A DNA stretch of 64,000 bases from NCBI GenBank assembly GCA_026874595.1, contig CM049309.1, positions 42,051,079 through 42,115,078 on the forward strand. The letters are read 5' to 3'. The stretch comes from Sipunculus nudus (taxonomy: Eukaryota > Annelida > Sipuncula > Golfingiida > Sipunculidae). Shown here piece after piece: positions 55,201 to 64,000 of this stretch. Under the pieces are notes generated by a model. That model ran no database searches and had not been told where the DNA came from. It was given only the letters and a program-made list of their open reading frames with translations. The first letter of the stretch is position 1, and each line of letters opens with the position of its first letter. Made by a program: the position numbers and the translations under genes.

Positions 55201-58200
55201 CACAGTTGCGGACCCAGAAAGCTGCCTTCCGTTTGCAAAGGTGGACTGAGCAGAAAACTTTTTGCCTCCTAGGTTCAGCTCAGCAGTATTACGGAACTGT
55301 TTGGCATTTCCCTGATGGTCGAAGGTCAGACTGTAATCATCTATCGGGGTAAACACTCTAATGTCTCCATTTGTGCGTGCCCCAGTGACGAATGTGGATT
55401 GTGTTTTGTACATTATCTTGCCACACTTCAATTCAACCATGTTGTTGAAATTGGTTATTGTGCCATCATGGCTGAACACAATGCTATATTCCTTGCCTGG
55501 TCTGAACAGCTTCAAACTACCTGCAGTGCGTGGTCCAGTGGAAAATGTAGACTCTGCCTTGTAGGAATAGCCTTGCAGTTTGAGCTCTGCCATGTTGTTG
55601 AAATTCTTAAGGCTACCTTCATGGTTGAAGTTGAAGCTGTGTCTTCCCTGTGGAGTACTGATTTTTACGCTGCCGCTGCAGCTCTTTCTGTCACAGGTAA
55701 ATGCAGATTCAGCGTTGTAACGGCTGCCAGCAATTTTCAGTTCGGCCATGTTGTTGAAATTTTTCAGACTGCCTTCATGGTTGATGGAGAGACTGTGATC
55801 ACCTGAGGGAGTGAACACTCTGACCGTACCTGTTGTTTTGTCACCACAGGAAAAGATACTCTCTCCCTTGTATGTCTTTCCGTTGTATTCCAGTACAATC
55901 ATATTATTGAAGCTCTTCAAGCTGCCTTCGTGCTTCAAAGTAAGACTGACCTTGTTGTTCTCGGCGCTGATGATAATGTTTCCTGTCGTAGATTCCCCGG
56001 TAGAAAATTTGGTCTCTCCCTTGTACAACTTGCCGTTTATGTTAAGTTCAGCATTATTGCTAAAGTCGCGCAGACTTCCTTCATGGTTGAATGTAAAGCT
56101 GCCTCTGTGCACTGGAGACTGTGCCTTAACCACACCGGTGATGACGTCATCATTCTTGAATGAAGATTCTGCAGTGTAGGACTGACCGTTGATCTGCATT
56201 TGGACCTTGTTCCTGAAATTCTTCATTGTTCCTTGGTGGTTGAGAGTCAGGCTGGAGCTCAGCTGAGGAGCGGTAATGGAGACACTTCCGGTCACGGCCC
56301 TGCCAGTGGAGAGAGCAGACTCAGCAGTATAAGACTGCCTGTTGATCTGCAATTGAGCCTTGTTCTCAAAGTTCTTCAAACCTCCCTTGTGGCTGAATGT
56401 AAGGCTGGAGCTTAGCTGAGGAGCGGAGATAGTGGCACTTCCTCTTATGGCATCGCGAGTGTTGAAAGCAGATTCGACAGAATAGGACTGTCTGTTGATC
56501 TGCACCTCGGCCTTGTTCTCAAAGCTCTTCAAACTTCCTTTGTGGTTGAAGGTCAGGCTTGAGCTCAGCTGTGGAGCGGTGATGGAAGCAGTTCCTGTTA
56601 CGGCATCGTTGGCAGAGAAAGCAGACTCGGCAGTGTAGGTCTGGCTGTTGATCTGCACTGTGGCTTTGTTCATGAAGTTCTTCATACTTCCTCGGTGATT
56701 GAATGTCAGGCTGGAGCTGTATTCAGGAGCAGATAGAGATACACTGCCTGATGTTGCTCTTCCGGTAGAGAATGCAGACTCGGCATTATACAATTTGCTT
56801 CCAATAGATAATTCTGCATTGTTCTTGAAGCCAGTCATTGGTCCTTCATGTGTGAAAGAAGCTCTGATCGGGGCGATATCCTCGAATGGCGTTGACAGAG
56901 AGAAAGAGCCTGTGGTCTTCTTTTCCAAACTGAATGATGAGCCTACCTTAATGATCTTCCTTGGGGTGATCTGAACCTGAAGACCATTTGTAAATTTAGA
57001 CAAAGAACCTTTGTTGTGGAATGACATACTAACATCTTGCAATGGCTTGTATGGAGAAGTAAGACTGATGCTTCCAGTGGTCGTTTCGCCCAGAGAGAAG
57101 GCCGCCTCTGCATTTATGGCTTTCTGTTCAGGAAAATGAAGTTCAATTTTGTCTTGGAAAGCAATCAGGTTGCCAGAGTGTTCAAATGCAGCTCGGATTT
57201 CATCTACGCTTTTGAATGGAGTGGTTAATCGGAAACTGCCAGTCGTCTTTCCTCCATGAGAGAATGTGGTCTCCACTCGGATTGTTTTGTCAGAACCATA
57301 TGTAAGCTCAGCCTCGTTTGAGAATCTCTGGAGACCTCCTTGATGAGAGAAGCTTGCGCTCATGCTTTCAAATGAAGCAAATGGTGTTGTTAGCCGAGCT
57401 GACCCTGAAATTTTGTCGCCCATATTGAAGTTACTGAAAAAGGCAACGGTCTTGTAACCATACTTAATCTCTGCGCTGTTAGCAAACTCTCTTGCTTGGC
57501 CCTGGTGTGAAAACTGTACATTAAGGTCCTTGCCCATGGTTTCTACAGAGAATTCACCGGATATTCTCTTGTTGAAAGTGAAAGTGGACTTAGCCGACAG
57601 GACTGGAGACTTGTTATAGGTGATTTCAACCTGGTTACCGAAGTTCTTGCCATCTCCCTTGTGACTAAATGAAGCACCAGCAGATCTTACCAGCTCAAAG
57701 GGTGTGTTGATGGATACAGAGCCGTCCATGCTGGAACCAGCTGTGTATTTGACATCGGTTACAATGCTTTTGCCCTTTGCAAATCTGATCTCTGTCTTGG
57801 TATCCAAGTTTGACATATCGCCATTCTTCGTTATCTTTACCATAATGTCTTGCACGTATTTAAAGGCAGTATGCAAGGTATATGTGACGCTGAGAGCATT
57901 CAGATCCTTGGTTGAAGCCCGGAGAGTGCTCATTAACAAGGCTGTGTTGCCATATGTCATCCTTGAATCATACCCGATGTCTCCTTCTTTAGCTTGGAGC
58001 GAAAACTCGGAGACAAGTGGAGATGTGTACTGACTGTCAGCTACCAACTTTGCATCTAGATTTGGGTTGAATTTCACACTCAGGTCCAGGTGGACATCCT
58101 TCTTGTTGTCGCGATCAATATCAAAGGTTGTACGAATTCCAGGTGCGTTCATTTGATGCTGGCCGACTATCTTGATATCTCCAAAGTTATCAAATGGTGT

Positions 58201-61200
58201 TTTTACTCGAATATCGGCTGAGAGATCACCTGTAATGCGGATATCGCTGTCAAGGCGGAACCGGCCATAAGGAATATTTACATTGCCTGATGTCTTCAAG
58301 GCGCGCCTGGACTGATTGTGCTTGAAATTTACTGCCATGCGGTTATATTGTCCATAGGGTGTGTTGATCAACAGTTTAGCTTCCAATGGTGAGACGCTGA
58401 ACTTTCCGCTGGCACTGACTGTGCCCTTAAAATACTTGATCTCTTGGTTGAATGTAAAGTCAGCGATATCCCCTTCTACTGTTCCAGAATAGGTGATGTC
58501 TTCAAATTTGTCGAATGGGCTGGTGAAGCGAATCTGAATAGTAGTTGGTGTTTTGTCAGCTTCCACAGCAACTTTTTGACCATTGTACACAATCTCACCG
58601 TAGGCTTTGGTGCCGGTTATATACCTGAAGCTGGAACTGATCTCCTTGGCTACCTCGAATGGAGTCTTTAATACAATGGTTCCTTCTACAGGTTCCATGT
58701 TGAAGTTAGTGGAAACTTCAATTGTACCTATGGTTGAATCTAACTTACTTTTCAGACTGAATTCTTCCACTGTACCCTGGAAACTGGTAGTAAACTCAGT
58801 TTTCTCAAACTTGCTGAAGGGGCTTGTGCCTGTAACTTTAAGAGACTTGGTCCTGCCGGTGGAAGCTTGAACGTCCAGAGCCACTTTTTCTCCTTTGTAG
58901 CCAACCTCTGCATGGTAGTTCCTGTTGCGGTAGCTCACGTCACTGGTGTACTCTGCATGCCAGTCCTCAGCATAGGGAAGAGGAGACTTCAGTCTGAGAG
59001 TGGCCTTTACCTGCGGTGCCAACTCAAGTCGGCCGTTCAGAGAAGCAATCTGTTCTTTGTTGGCCAGGATTGACGCTGACCCACTGTGTACATTACTTTC
59101 CATGTTGTAGTTGAAGATGGTCTGATATGATCCTTGTGGAATAGAAATCTGGAAGTCTCCCTTGATCGGTCTAAAGCTGCCCTTGTATGTATAGGTGCCT
59201 TGCGGAACCTTCAAAGTAACACCATTTTCAAAGCTTGGAAGGTCACCTTGGTGATCCACTGTCAGTTCAACATTTGCAACTGCCCTGTAAGGAGTAGTAA
59301 GCTGCAGTGTGCCCCTGAAGCCGTTTTCCATCTGCATGTTGGAGCTCAAGGTGATCGTTCCATGTTCGTACTGGAAGCTAGCATCAGTGCGGCAGTTTGT
59401 GTGAGCGCCCTGGTGTTGGAGATTGAACGTGATGTCTTCAAGATGGGGGATTCGGCTCTGCAGGGAGAACGTTACACTGACCGGACTCTGTGTTACCTTA
59501 AGATCCGTTGTCAACATATTTCTATCTTCTAGACTGGTGGCGACACGACCAGTAAGTTCTTCTTTTGTATGATCGAAATTCATCTGGAATGAACCTTTGG
59601 TGTACCCATCAAATGGAGTCTTCGCCACGAGTTGCACTTTCACAGATGGTTTTATGACGATGCTAGAGTCGAGCTCCATTTTCTTTCCATTGTATGAGAT
59701 AAATGCATCTGTGGCCATACGTCTTTTGTTCAGTTGGTTCTTAAAATTTACTTCACCGTTTCCTACCAGAGGGGATGAAGCAGTTACACTTGCCTCTGTT
59801 GACCTACCACTCTTGAAGCTAGCTGTTGCAAGATGGGTCTGAGATCCAATTATTAGGTCAGCTGTGCATCTGAAGTTATCAATATCTCCTGTGTGGGTTA
59901 TTGTTGCGTCGATGTCATCGGTTACGGTAGAGCGGAGGGTTAACTTTCCAGTAATGATTGGCTGTGCTGAATAATCAAGCTTGGCGTCAGCCAGAGCCTC
60001 CCCGGCGTACTTCAATATAGCAGATGAGACGAACCTCTGTGTTCCACCTTGATAACTCACCAGCAATTCCGCGTTCTCTGTGTAGGGAGTGTTCAAAGCT
60101 GACTTGAGAGTGAATCCGCTTGAAAGACTGCTGTCAACACTGGCCATGATTTTTCCGTCAAAGTACTCCAGGCTAAGCTTGCTGTTGAGTGATGAACCAG
60201 AGAGGATGTTGGAAAAGTTGATTACTGTGTTCTCTATTTTTCTGAAGGGTGTGCTGAGACGAGCATTCAATGTAACTTGTTGTTTCCTCAGTACGGCATC
60301 TGCATCCATTTCAATTTCTTTCTTGCCTCCGTACACGTATTCAGCATGGGTACGGAAAGCGTCCATGCTGCCAGCATGGGTGAGTTGGAGACCGATATCC
60401 TTTGTGTAGGGAGTTTTCAGGGCAAACGTAGCCAGCACACTTGGTTGAACTGTGATAGACAAATCCGCCTCCATCTTACCCATAGTTTCCTGGGAAACCT
60501 CTGCGTGTGTTTCAAAGGCCCTGAGGTCTCCTTTGTGGTGGAAGGCTGCGTTGATATCCTGAGCGCCAGAGATTGGACTCTTGAATGAAACAGCTGCAGC
60601 AATATTATCCTCGTTGGTAAAGCTCACATCTACTTCGGTCTTCTTTCCTCCGTTGATCTGTGTTTCTCCGTGGCTGGTGAACCTGGCCAGGGATCCACTG
60701 TGCTTGAAGCCATAACGGATATCTCGGATTACATTGAAAGATGATGTCAATCTTCCAGATCCCTCTATTTCATTGTAAGACGGCATCTTGAGCTCAGCTT
60801 GCAGTTTGACTTGTTCTGATGCACCGCGAACAACCAACATGCTGCTATGTTCATTTCCGCGTTTGACCTTGTGCCTGAAGGTAGCGGCGTTACGCTTATA
60901 ACCATCAAATGGTGTTGAAACCGTAACCTGGGCATTAACACCATCATCGGTATTTTTGAAGTCGACAAGGGCTTCCAGTTTCCCATTCAAAGGCGAATAA
61001 TCAACTTCTGCTGTGGAACTGAAACTGTCTAGGCTGCCCTCGTGTTTGATTTGAGCTGTCAGACGGGGGACAATGTAGAATGGAGTGGTCAAGCTGACTG
61101 CACCGCGAAGCTTTCCATTTATGTCAAAGAGAGAGCTGAAGACGATGATCTTGCGAGGTGCATATTCAAGATTAAATGCTGTCACCAAACGCTTGTCTTT

Positions 61201-63948
61201 CATTGATGCAGAAGCACTGGTTGTTATTTTTTCCAAGCCGGAGATGGTAGAAGTCATTTCTGCTTTCACATCAATTTCCTCCATTGGCATGACTGATCCC
61301 TCAGAGCCGAGTTCAACTGTCTCACCACCGACATCGGCCAGGATTCTGATTTTACCTTGGTTAGTTCTACCACTTGCACTGCTCTCGACCATGATGTTGG
61401 TTTTCTTCATGACAGGGAAGGATGTTGTCACTTGAGACTCAAATGCGAACCCATTGGCAAACTTTAGGCTGTATCCACCCTCGATGTGATGGCGTTTGTT
61501 CACATCAACATTAACCTTTGTCTTGTAATCATCAGACATTTTGTGTTTGAAAGATAGTGCTACATCCTCAATCATTCCATATGGAGTCTCCAGGTTCATA
61601 TTACCCTCAGCATCAACACCATCTACCGTGACCTTGCTGGCGTAGCGCGTGGTACCCTTTCCGACGTAGGTGATCAGCATCGTGTTCGTGAATGAAGCAG
61701 AGTCTCCACTGTGTTCCCCGGTACCCTCAAGGGATCGCATGTATGTAAAAGGAGTCTTCAGAGACACTGAGGCTTTAAGAGGTTCATACTCCGTGTTGAC
61801 TTCAATCTTCTGACCTGGGGCATAGTTAAGAACGGCACTGGTGGTCACGCTGCTGCCACTATATTTTGCCTCCCCTGTCGCACGCAGATCTTCAAAGCCT
61901 ACGAACGGAGTGTTAACCTTAGCGTTCACCTTGAATGGATTGCTGGTTGTCCAGTCTCCATCTAATGCGATGACTTTTCCCTTAGCCCACTGAACCTGTC
62001 CGTGGACTGTGGCTGGTTCAGAAGCAGTTTTCAGAGAAACATCTGCTGCAATATCTTCCAAGTTGGCGAAAGTTGTCTTTAAACCAAATTTGCTGTTAAA
62101 GTTTGTCATATCATCCTTATTTGCCTCAGCATTCAGTTGGATGTTCGTGTTCTTTCCATGGGCAAATGTTAGGCTGGTTTCTACGCTGCCTCGTTTGTTA
62201 TAGCGGACGTCAACATTGGTGCTAATCCTATTGTATCCAAAAGGTCTGATTGTGGTTTTTCCTTGAACACGTCGGCCCCAGTAAGATGATCTGTGTCTGC
62301 CATCGATGTCGAGAAGTGCTTTCTCACCGTTCAGGTCTAGTTCCAAACGAGAGTCAAGCTTTCCATTTTCCAGTTCGTGCTTCCATGTAGTGGCAATGTG
62401 CTTTGCGGCTTCGAAGGGGGTCTTGATTTCAACATTTCCTTGATGCTTGGAGAGAACTCCTTCATTCTTCACATTCATTGAAGCTGAAGCATGTTTGTCC
62501 ATCCATTGACCATTTAGCAAGCTACTATACTGTGTTCCGTCATCCTCATGTTTCCCAACCAATGTAACCTTTTCTACATTTGTAAATGGACTGGTGAACT
62601 TGATGTGGCCCTGCAAGTCTCTGTTGTTTTTGCCTCCTTTGTTCACGCCTTGAATATCAATGGTCACTGTCTTGCCATACATAGATGCAGATGTCACAGT
62701 TTGCACAGTTTCCTTATCCTTTCTGTACGTTCCCTGAATAGACGCTTCGGGGATTAGGGCGGTGGTGGTCTTCAGAGTAACAGTACCTTGTACATTCTGC
62801 CTGTACTTGTAGAGTGAGACAGAACCGGTGCTTGATATTTCAATCTTGTGCTCGTTCCATTCAGCTGCTAGGTTGGTGTTGAGGTCGTCGTTCTTAAATT
62901 TGTAGGTGGTTTGTAGCTGGAGTTTCTTGGCAATGGCAAAAGGTGTAGAGACTACGCTGGTCATCTCTGCATTACTCCATCTGCCATTTCTCTTCACGGA
63001 GTTGCTAGCAGTTACGGTCATGTCTGGTGCCCAAGTAAAATCTGCCTCTGAGGACATGGTAGTGCCATCGTCTTTGTGTCCGGCATGAAGTTTCAGATGC
63101 TCATATTTGCTGAATGGGGTTGTGATGCGAACAGTGCCATCATATCTGCTGCTGCGACCAGACACCTTCATCGATACCTCGGCATCACTAGCGATCTTTT
63201 GTCCTTTGTCCCAAGACACTTCTGCATGTGATGAATACTTCATGTCAGTCACTCTCTGGTCGAGCAGGGCCCGGATAGTACGCGCTGGGTGGCTGACCTT
63301 CAGGTGAGCTTCCAGGTTCTTGATATCAGCCTTCACTCGGCCATCAATGATCATCTTCTTGCTCTTATCGTTGTCAGCATCCCACAGGGTGATGATCCTA
63401 CCTCCATATGTATCATCATTGTGTATGGTGCCAGAAATGGAAGCGGTGATATGACGGGCAGGGTAGGAAATATCAATGTTACCCTTACCAGAACCGACCG
63501 CGAGGTTGTAAGCCAGAGAGGAAGCATAGGTCTTCTGCTGGTGTTGTGTCTGGAACTTTCCATAGAAGTTCATTGGGTCCAGTGATACGCTTGCAGCCAA
63601 GGTAGATGGTTCTCCAGTAGGCCACTGTAGCTCAGTGTTGATCTCATGCTTGATGCCCTGGGCCTTGTAGTTGCTGATCATCTTGATCTGTTGCTTCTTT
63701 TGCCACTGAGCAGTCATCTCATGATGGTACATGTTTCCAGTTCCCTCTTCAAACAATTCGATGAGGCGGAGTTGACGTCCAGGATATTCAAGAGACAAGT
63801 CAGCATTGAAGCGTCTTGGACTTTCAGTCTTCTTCTGGACAAAGACGTTGATCCTGACATCATCTTTAGGAGTGTAGCTGATGACAGCCTGTGTCTTCAC
63901 CTCATCAGGTGTATGACGATGAGATGTCTTGGTCTGGGTATTGATGTT
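45290..63948 (-). CDS. Apolipophorin/apoB-class large lipid transfer protein (C-terminal 4,617 residues)
   Basis: Sixteen exons in transcription order: 63948-54004, 53777-53439, 53176-53008, 52878-52694, 52509-52229, 52040-51767, 51374-51254, 50933-50599, 50109-49746, 49469-49258, 48931-48530, 47995-47851, 47542-47375, 47044-46670, 46240-45924 and 45511-45290. All have GT-AG introns and matching phases; the coding total is 13,854 bp, a whole number of codons. Large lipid transfer proteins are secreted and carry lipids in haemolymph. Here the order is lipid-binding beta-strand repeats, amphipathic helices, vWD domain, vWA-like domain, Cys-cluster tail. A vWD domain preceded by PPFKG and followed by FDGRTFDFVGTCSYLL is as in insect apolipophorin II/I. 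Vertebrate apoB lacks vWD, and vitellogenins lack the giant beta region. The N-terminal lipid-transfer module and any furin site lie beyond the right edge. With about 900 N-terminal residues (typical of the family) the precursor would exceed 5,000 residues. Confidence 0.9.
46670..47542 (-). CDS. Apolipophorin exons 13-14: vWA-like domain with degenerate MIDAS
   Basis: Exons 47542-47375 and 47044-46670. The pattern SADVVFVLEQKKC (first strand), RYGLISFGANG, VEDGANTDSMSAVHEA, NIILVTCGSCED and MGFVFHVL fits a von Willebrand A Rossmann fold. The metal-site DxSxS of the first strand is replaced by an LEQKK stretch. The Asp of the later LTDG motif is Cys (VTCG). The central Thr motif (ANTD) is kept. 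Metal-dependent ligand binding as in integrins is therefore unlikely. Confidence 0.75.
47851..49469 (-). CDS. Apolipophorin exons 10-12: vWD domain and Cys-rich segment
   Basis: Exons 49469-49258, 48931-48530 and 47995-47851. The domain opens SISGNQHYTTFDGRTFDFVG with CSYLLSRDMVDGAFS, includes ACTIEIAGWFFGKTAGLLGT and NNEPSDDFTT, and closes with a C8-like stretch (CEDLFK, CFKQ, MCVHDA, ICKSAALYVRHCK, HKC). GLLGTYN-type motifs and the Cys spacing are characteristic of vWD. In insect apolipophorins and vitellogenins this domain lies at the same C-terminal position. Confidence 0.92.
49746..52509 (-). CDS. Apolipophorin exons 5-9: amphipathic helical region
   Basis: Exons 52509-52229, 52040-51767, 51374-51254, 50933-50599 and 50109-49746. 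The sequence turns strongly helical: MVRDMKEEAMDTWGQFVSAA, ITSSLYESITKATAAAKDII, ALQKKAALKMMAMIEDL, NTLEANLNQKLEDI. It ends with YKYKPSSDINNWVPPFKG, the usual lead-in to the vWD domain in apolipophorins. Helical lipid-binding segments at this position are known in apoB and apolipophorins. The exon ending CCTCAA uses donor GTGAGT at 52228; the later GTAAGC would add an in-frame stop. Confidence 0.85.
52694..53777 (-). CDS. Apolipophorin exons 2-4 (in-window numbering): last beta-rich segment
   Basis: Exons 53777-53439 (113 codons), 53176-53008 and 52878-52694. They begin ALLMKGELTVNHGSTLFLTK and end HLLHTRMYWRPSMYYDAK. They continue the strand-rich region with charged amphipathic stretches, such as TAQLIAEIQKLQKEISLK at the end of the first. 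They lead into the helical exons. Confidence 0.85.
54004..63948 (-). CDS. Giant 9,945-bp exon: apoB-like beta-strand repeats
   Basis: Begins after TGCTTCTTTCAG with NINTQTKTSH and ends in GIDE before GTAAGC, both phase 0, giving 3,315 codons without a stop. The protein is almost all alternating amphipathic beta strands with the recurring pattern S-FSHKG-L--F-N-AE-.YG.K...E--FS...-.TGS..L-TPF. Such strands form the lipid-embedded belt of apoB-type lipoproteins. The 5' half is diverged, with units of variable length carrying TPF motifs. The 3' half is a regular tandem array (see 54950-57690). Long open frames on the opposite strand (for example 54526-55200) are shadows of this codon-biased repeat. 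Fusion of many ancestral exons, or growth by internal duplication, could explain the missing introns. Confidence 0.93.
54950..57690 (-). repeat. Coding tandem array of 51-55-residue beta repeats
   Basis: About 17 consecutive repeats keep the core F-x-H-x-G-x(4)-F-x-N, for example FNHEGSLKNFNNMAEL, followed by a Y-x-A-E-S-x-F strand and a TGS..I..P strand. Four units between about 56160 and 56760 are spaced exactly 153 bp apart and are very similar at DNA level (TTCTCAAAG-TTCTTCAAAC in each). This marks recent in-frame duplication within the exon. Confidence 0.88.
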
Positions 63949-64000
63949 CTGAAAGAAGCAACAGTATGATATAGCGTCCAAGTTCATTTAAAGTATATGA

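Noticed and set aside
45290-63948. Vitellogenin as the identity of the large minus-strand gene
   Set aside because: Vitellogenins also carry vWD but lack a 3,300-residue beta-repeat region and the following helical exons. Apolipophorin fits better.

Overview
The window reads as animal genomic DNA, most likely from a mollusc and possibly a bivalve. It has intron-rich genes with GT-AG introns, AT-rich non-coding DNA, many (TA)n arrays, non-autonomous DNA transposons and several tandem or dispersed repeat families of a style common in molluscs. The phylum is inferred from the repeat style and from a lipoprotein architecture that combines a giant beta-sheet exon with a C-terminal von Willebrand D domain; no marker gene proves it.

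Layout. 1-2480: a 288-bp satellite packed with AGGTCA nuclear-receptor half-sites. 3539-7756 (+): the last four coding exons of a Na+/Cl- coupled SLC6 transporter (glycine/proline-transporter-like C terminus); its last intron is filled with dispersed repeats. 7757-12590: 3' UTR and unremarkable AT-rich DNA with one dispersed repeat. 12590-13836: a repeat array carrying a GGTGGCGCCACC palindrome. 13847-18256: a 4.4-kb hAT DNA transposon with its transposase on the minus strand, broken by one frameshift. 18257-26680: gene-poor DNA with a second copy of the dispersed repeat, an inverted pair of repeats around a TA-rich block, and a Harbinger-like MITE. 26684-33141 (-), possibly extending to 36899: an unrecognised multi-exon gene of at least 322 codons with a predicted alpha/beta domain and a very basic C-terminal tail. 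Its introns hold hAT-like MITEs and TA arrays. 34873-42401: more MITEs, another array of the palindrome repeat family and a 75-bp tandem repeat. 45290-63948 (-): the 3' part of a very large apolipophorin/apoB-class lipid transfer protein.

The apolipophorin-like gene dominates the window. Sixteen in-frame exons give 4,617 residues, and the N-terminal lipid-transfer module lies beyond the right edge. One exon of 9,945 bp encodes 3,315 residues of beta-strand repeats. It is followed by amphipathic helical exons, a vWD domain, a vWA-like domain without a canonical metal site, and a short Cys-cluster tail. The transporter, the unrecognised gene and the lipoprotein show no evident functional link; they are simply neighbours.

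The observations most worth following are the nuclear-receptor-site satellite, the giant repeat exon with its recent 153-bp expansions, the vWD plus degenerate vWA C terminus, the unrecognised gene, and the palindrome repeat family present at three loci in both orientations.
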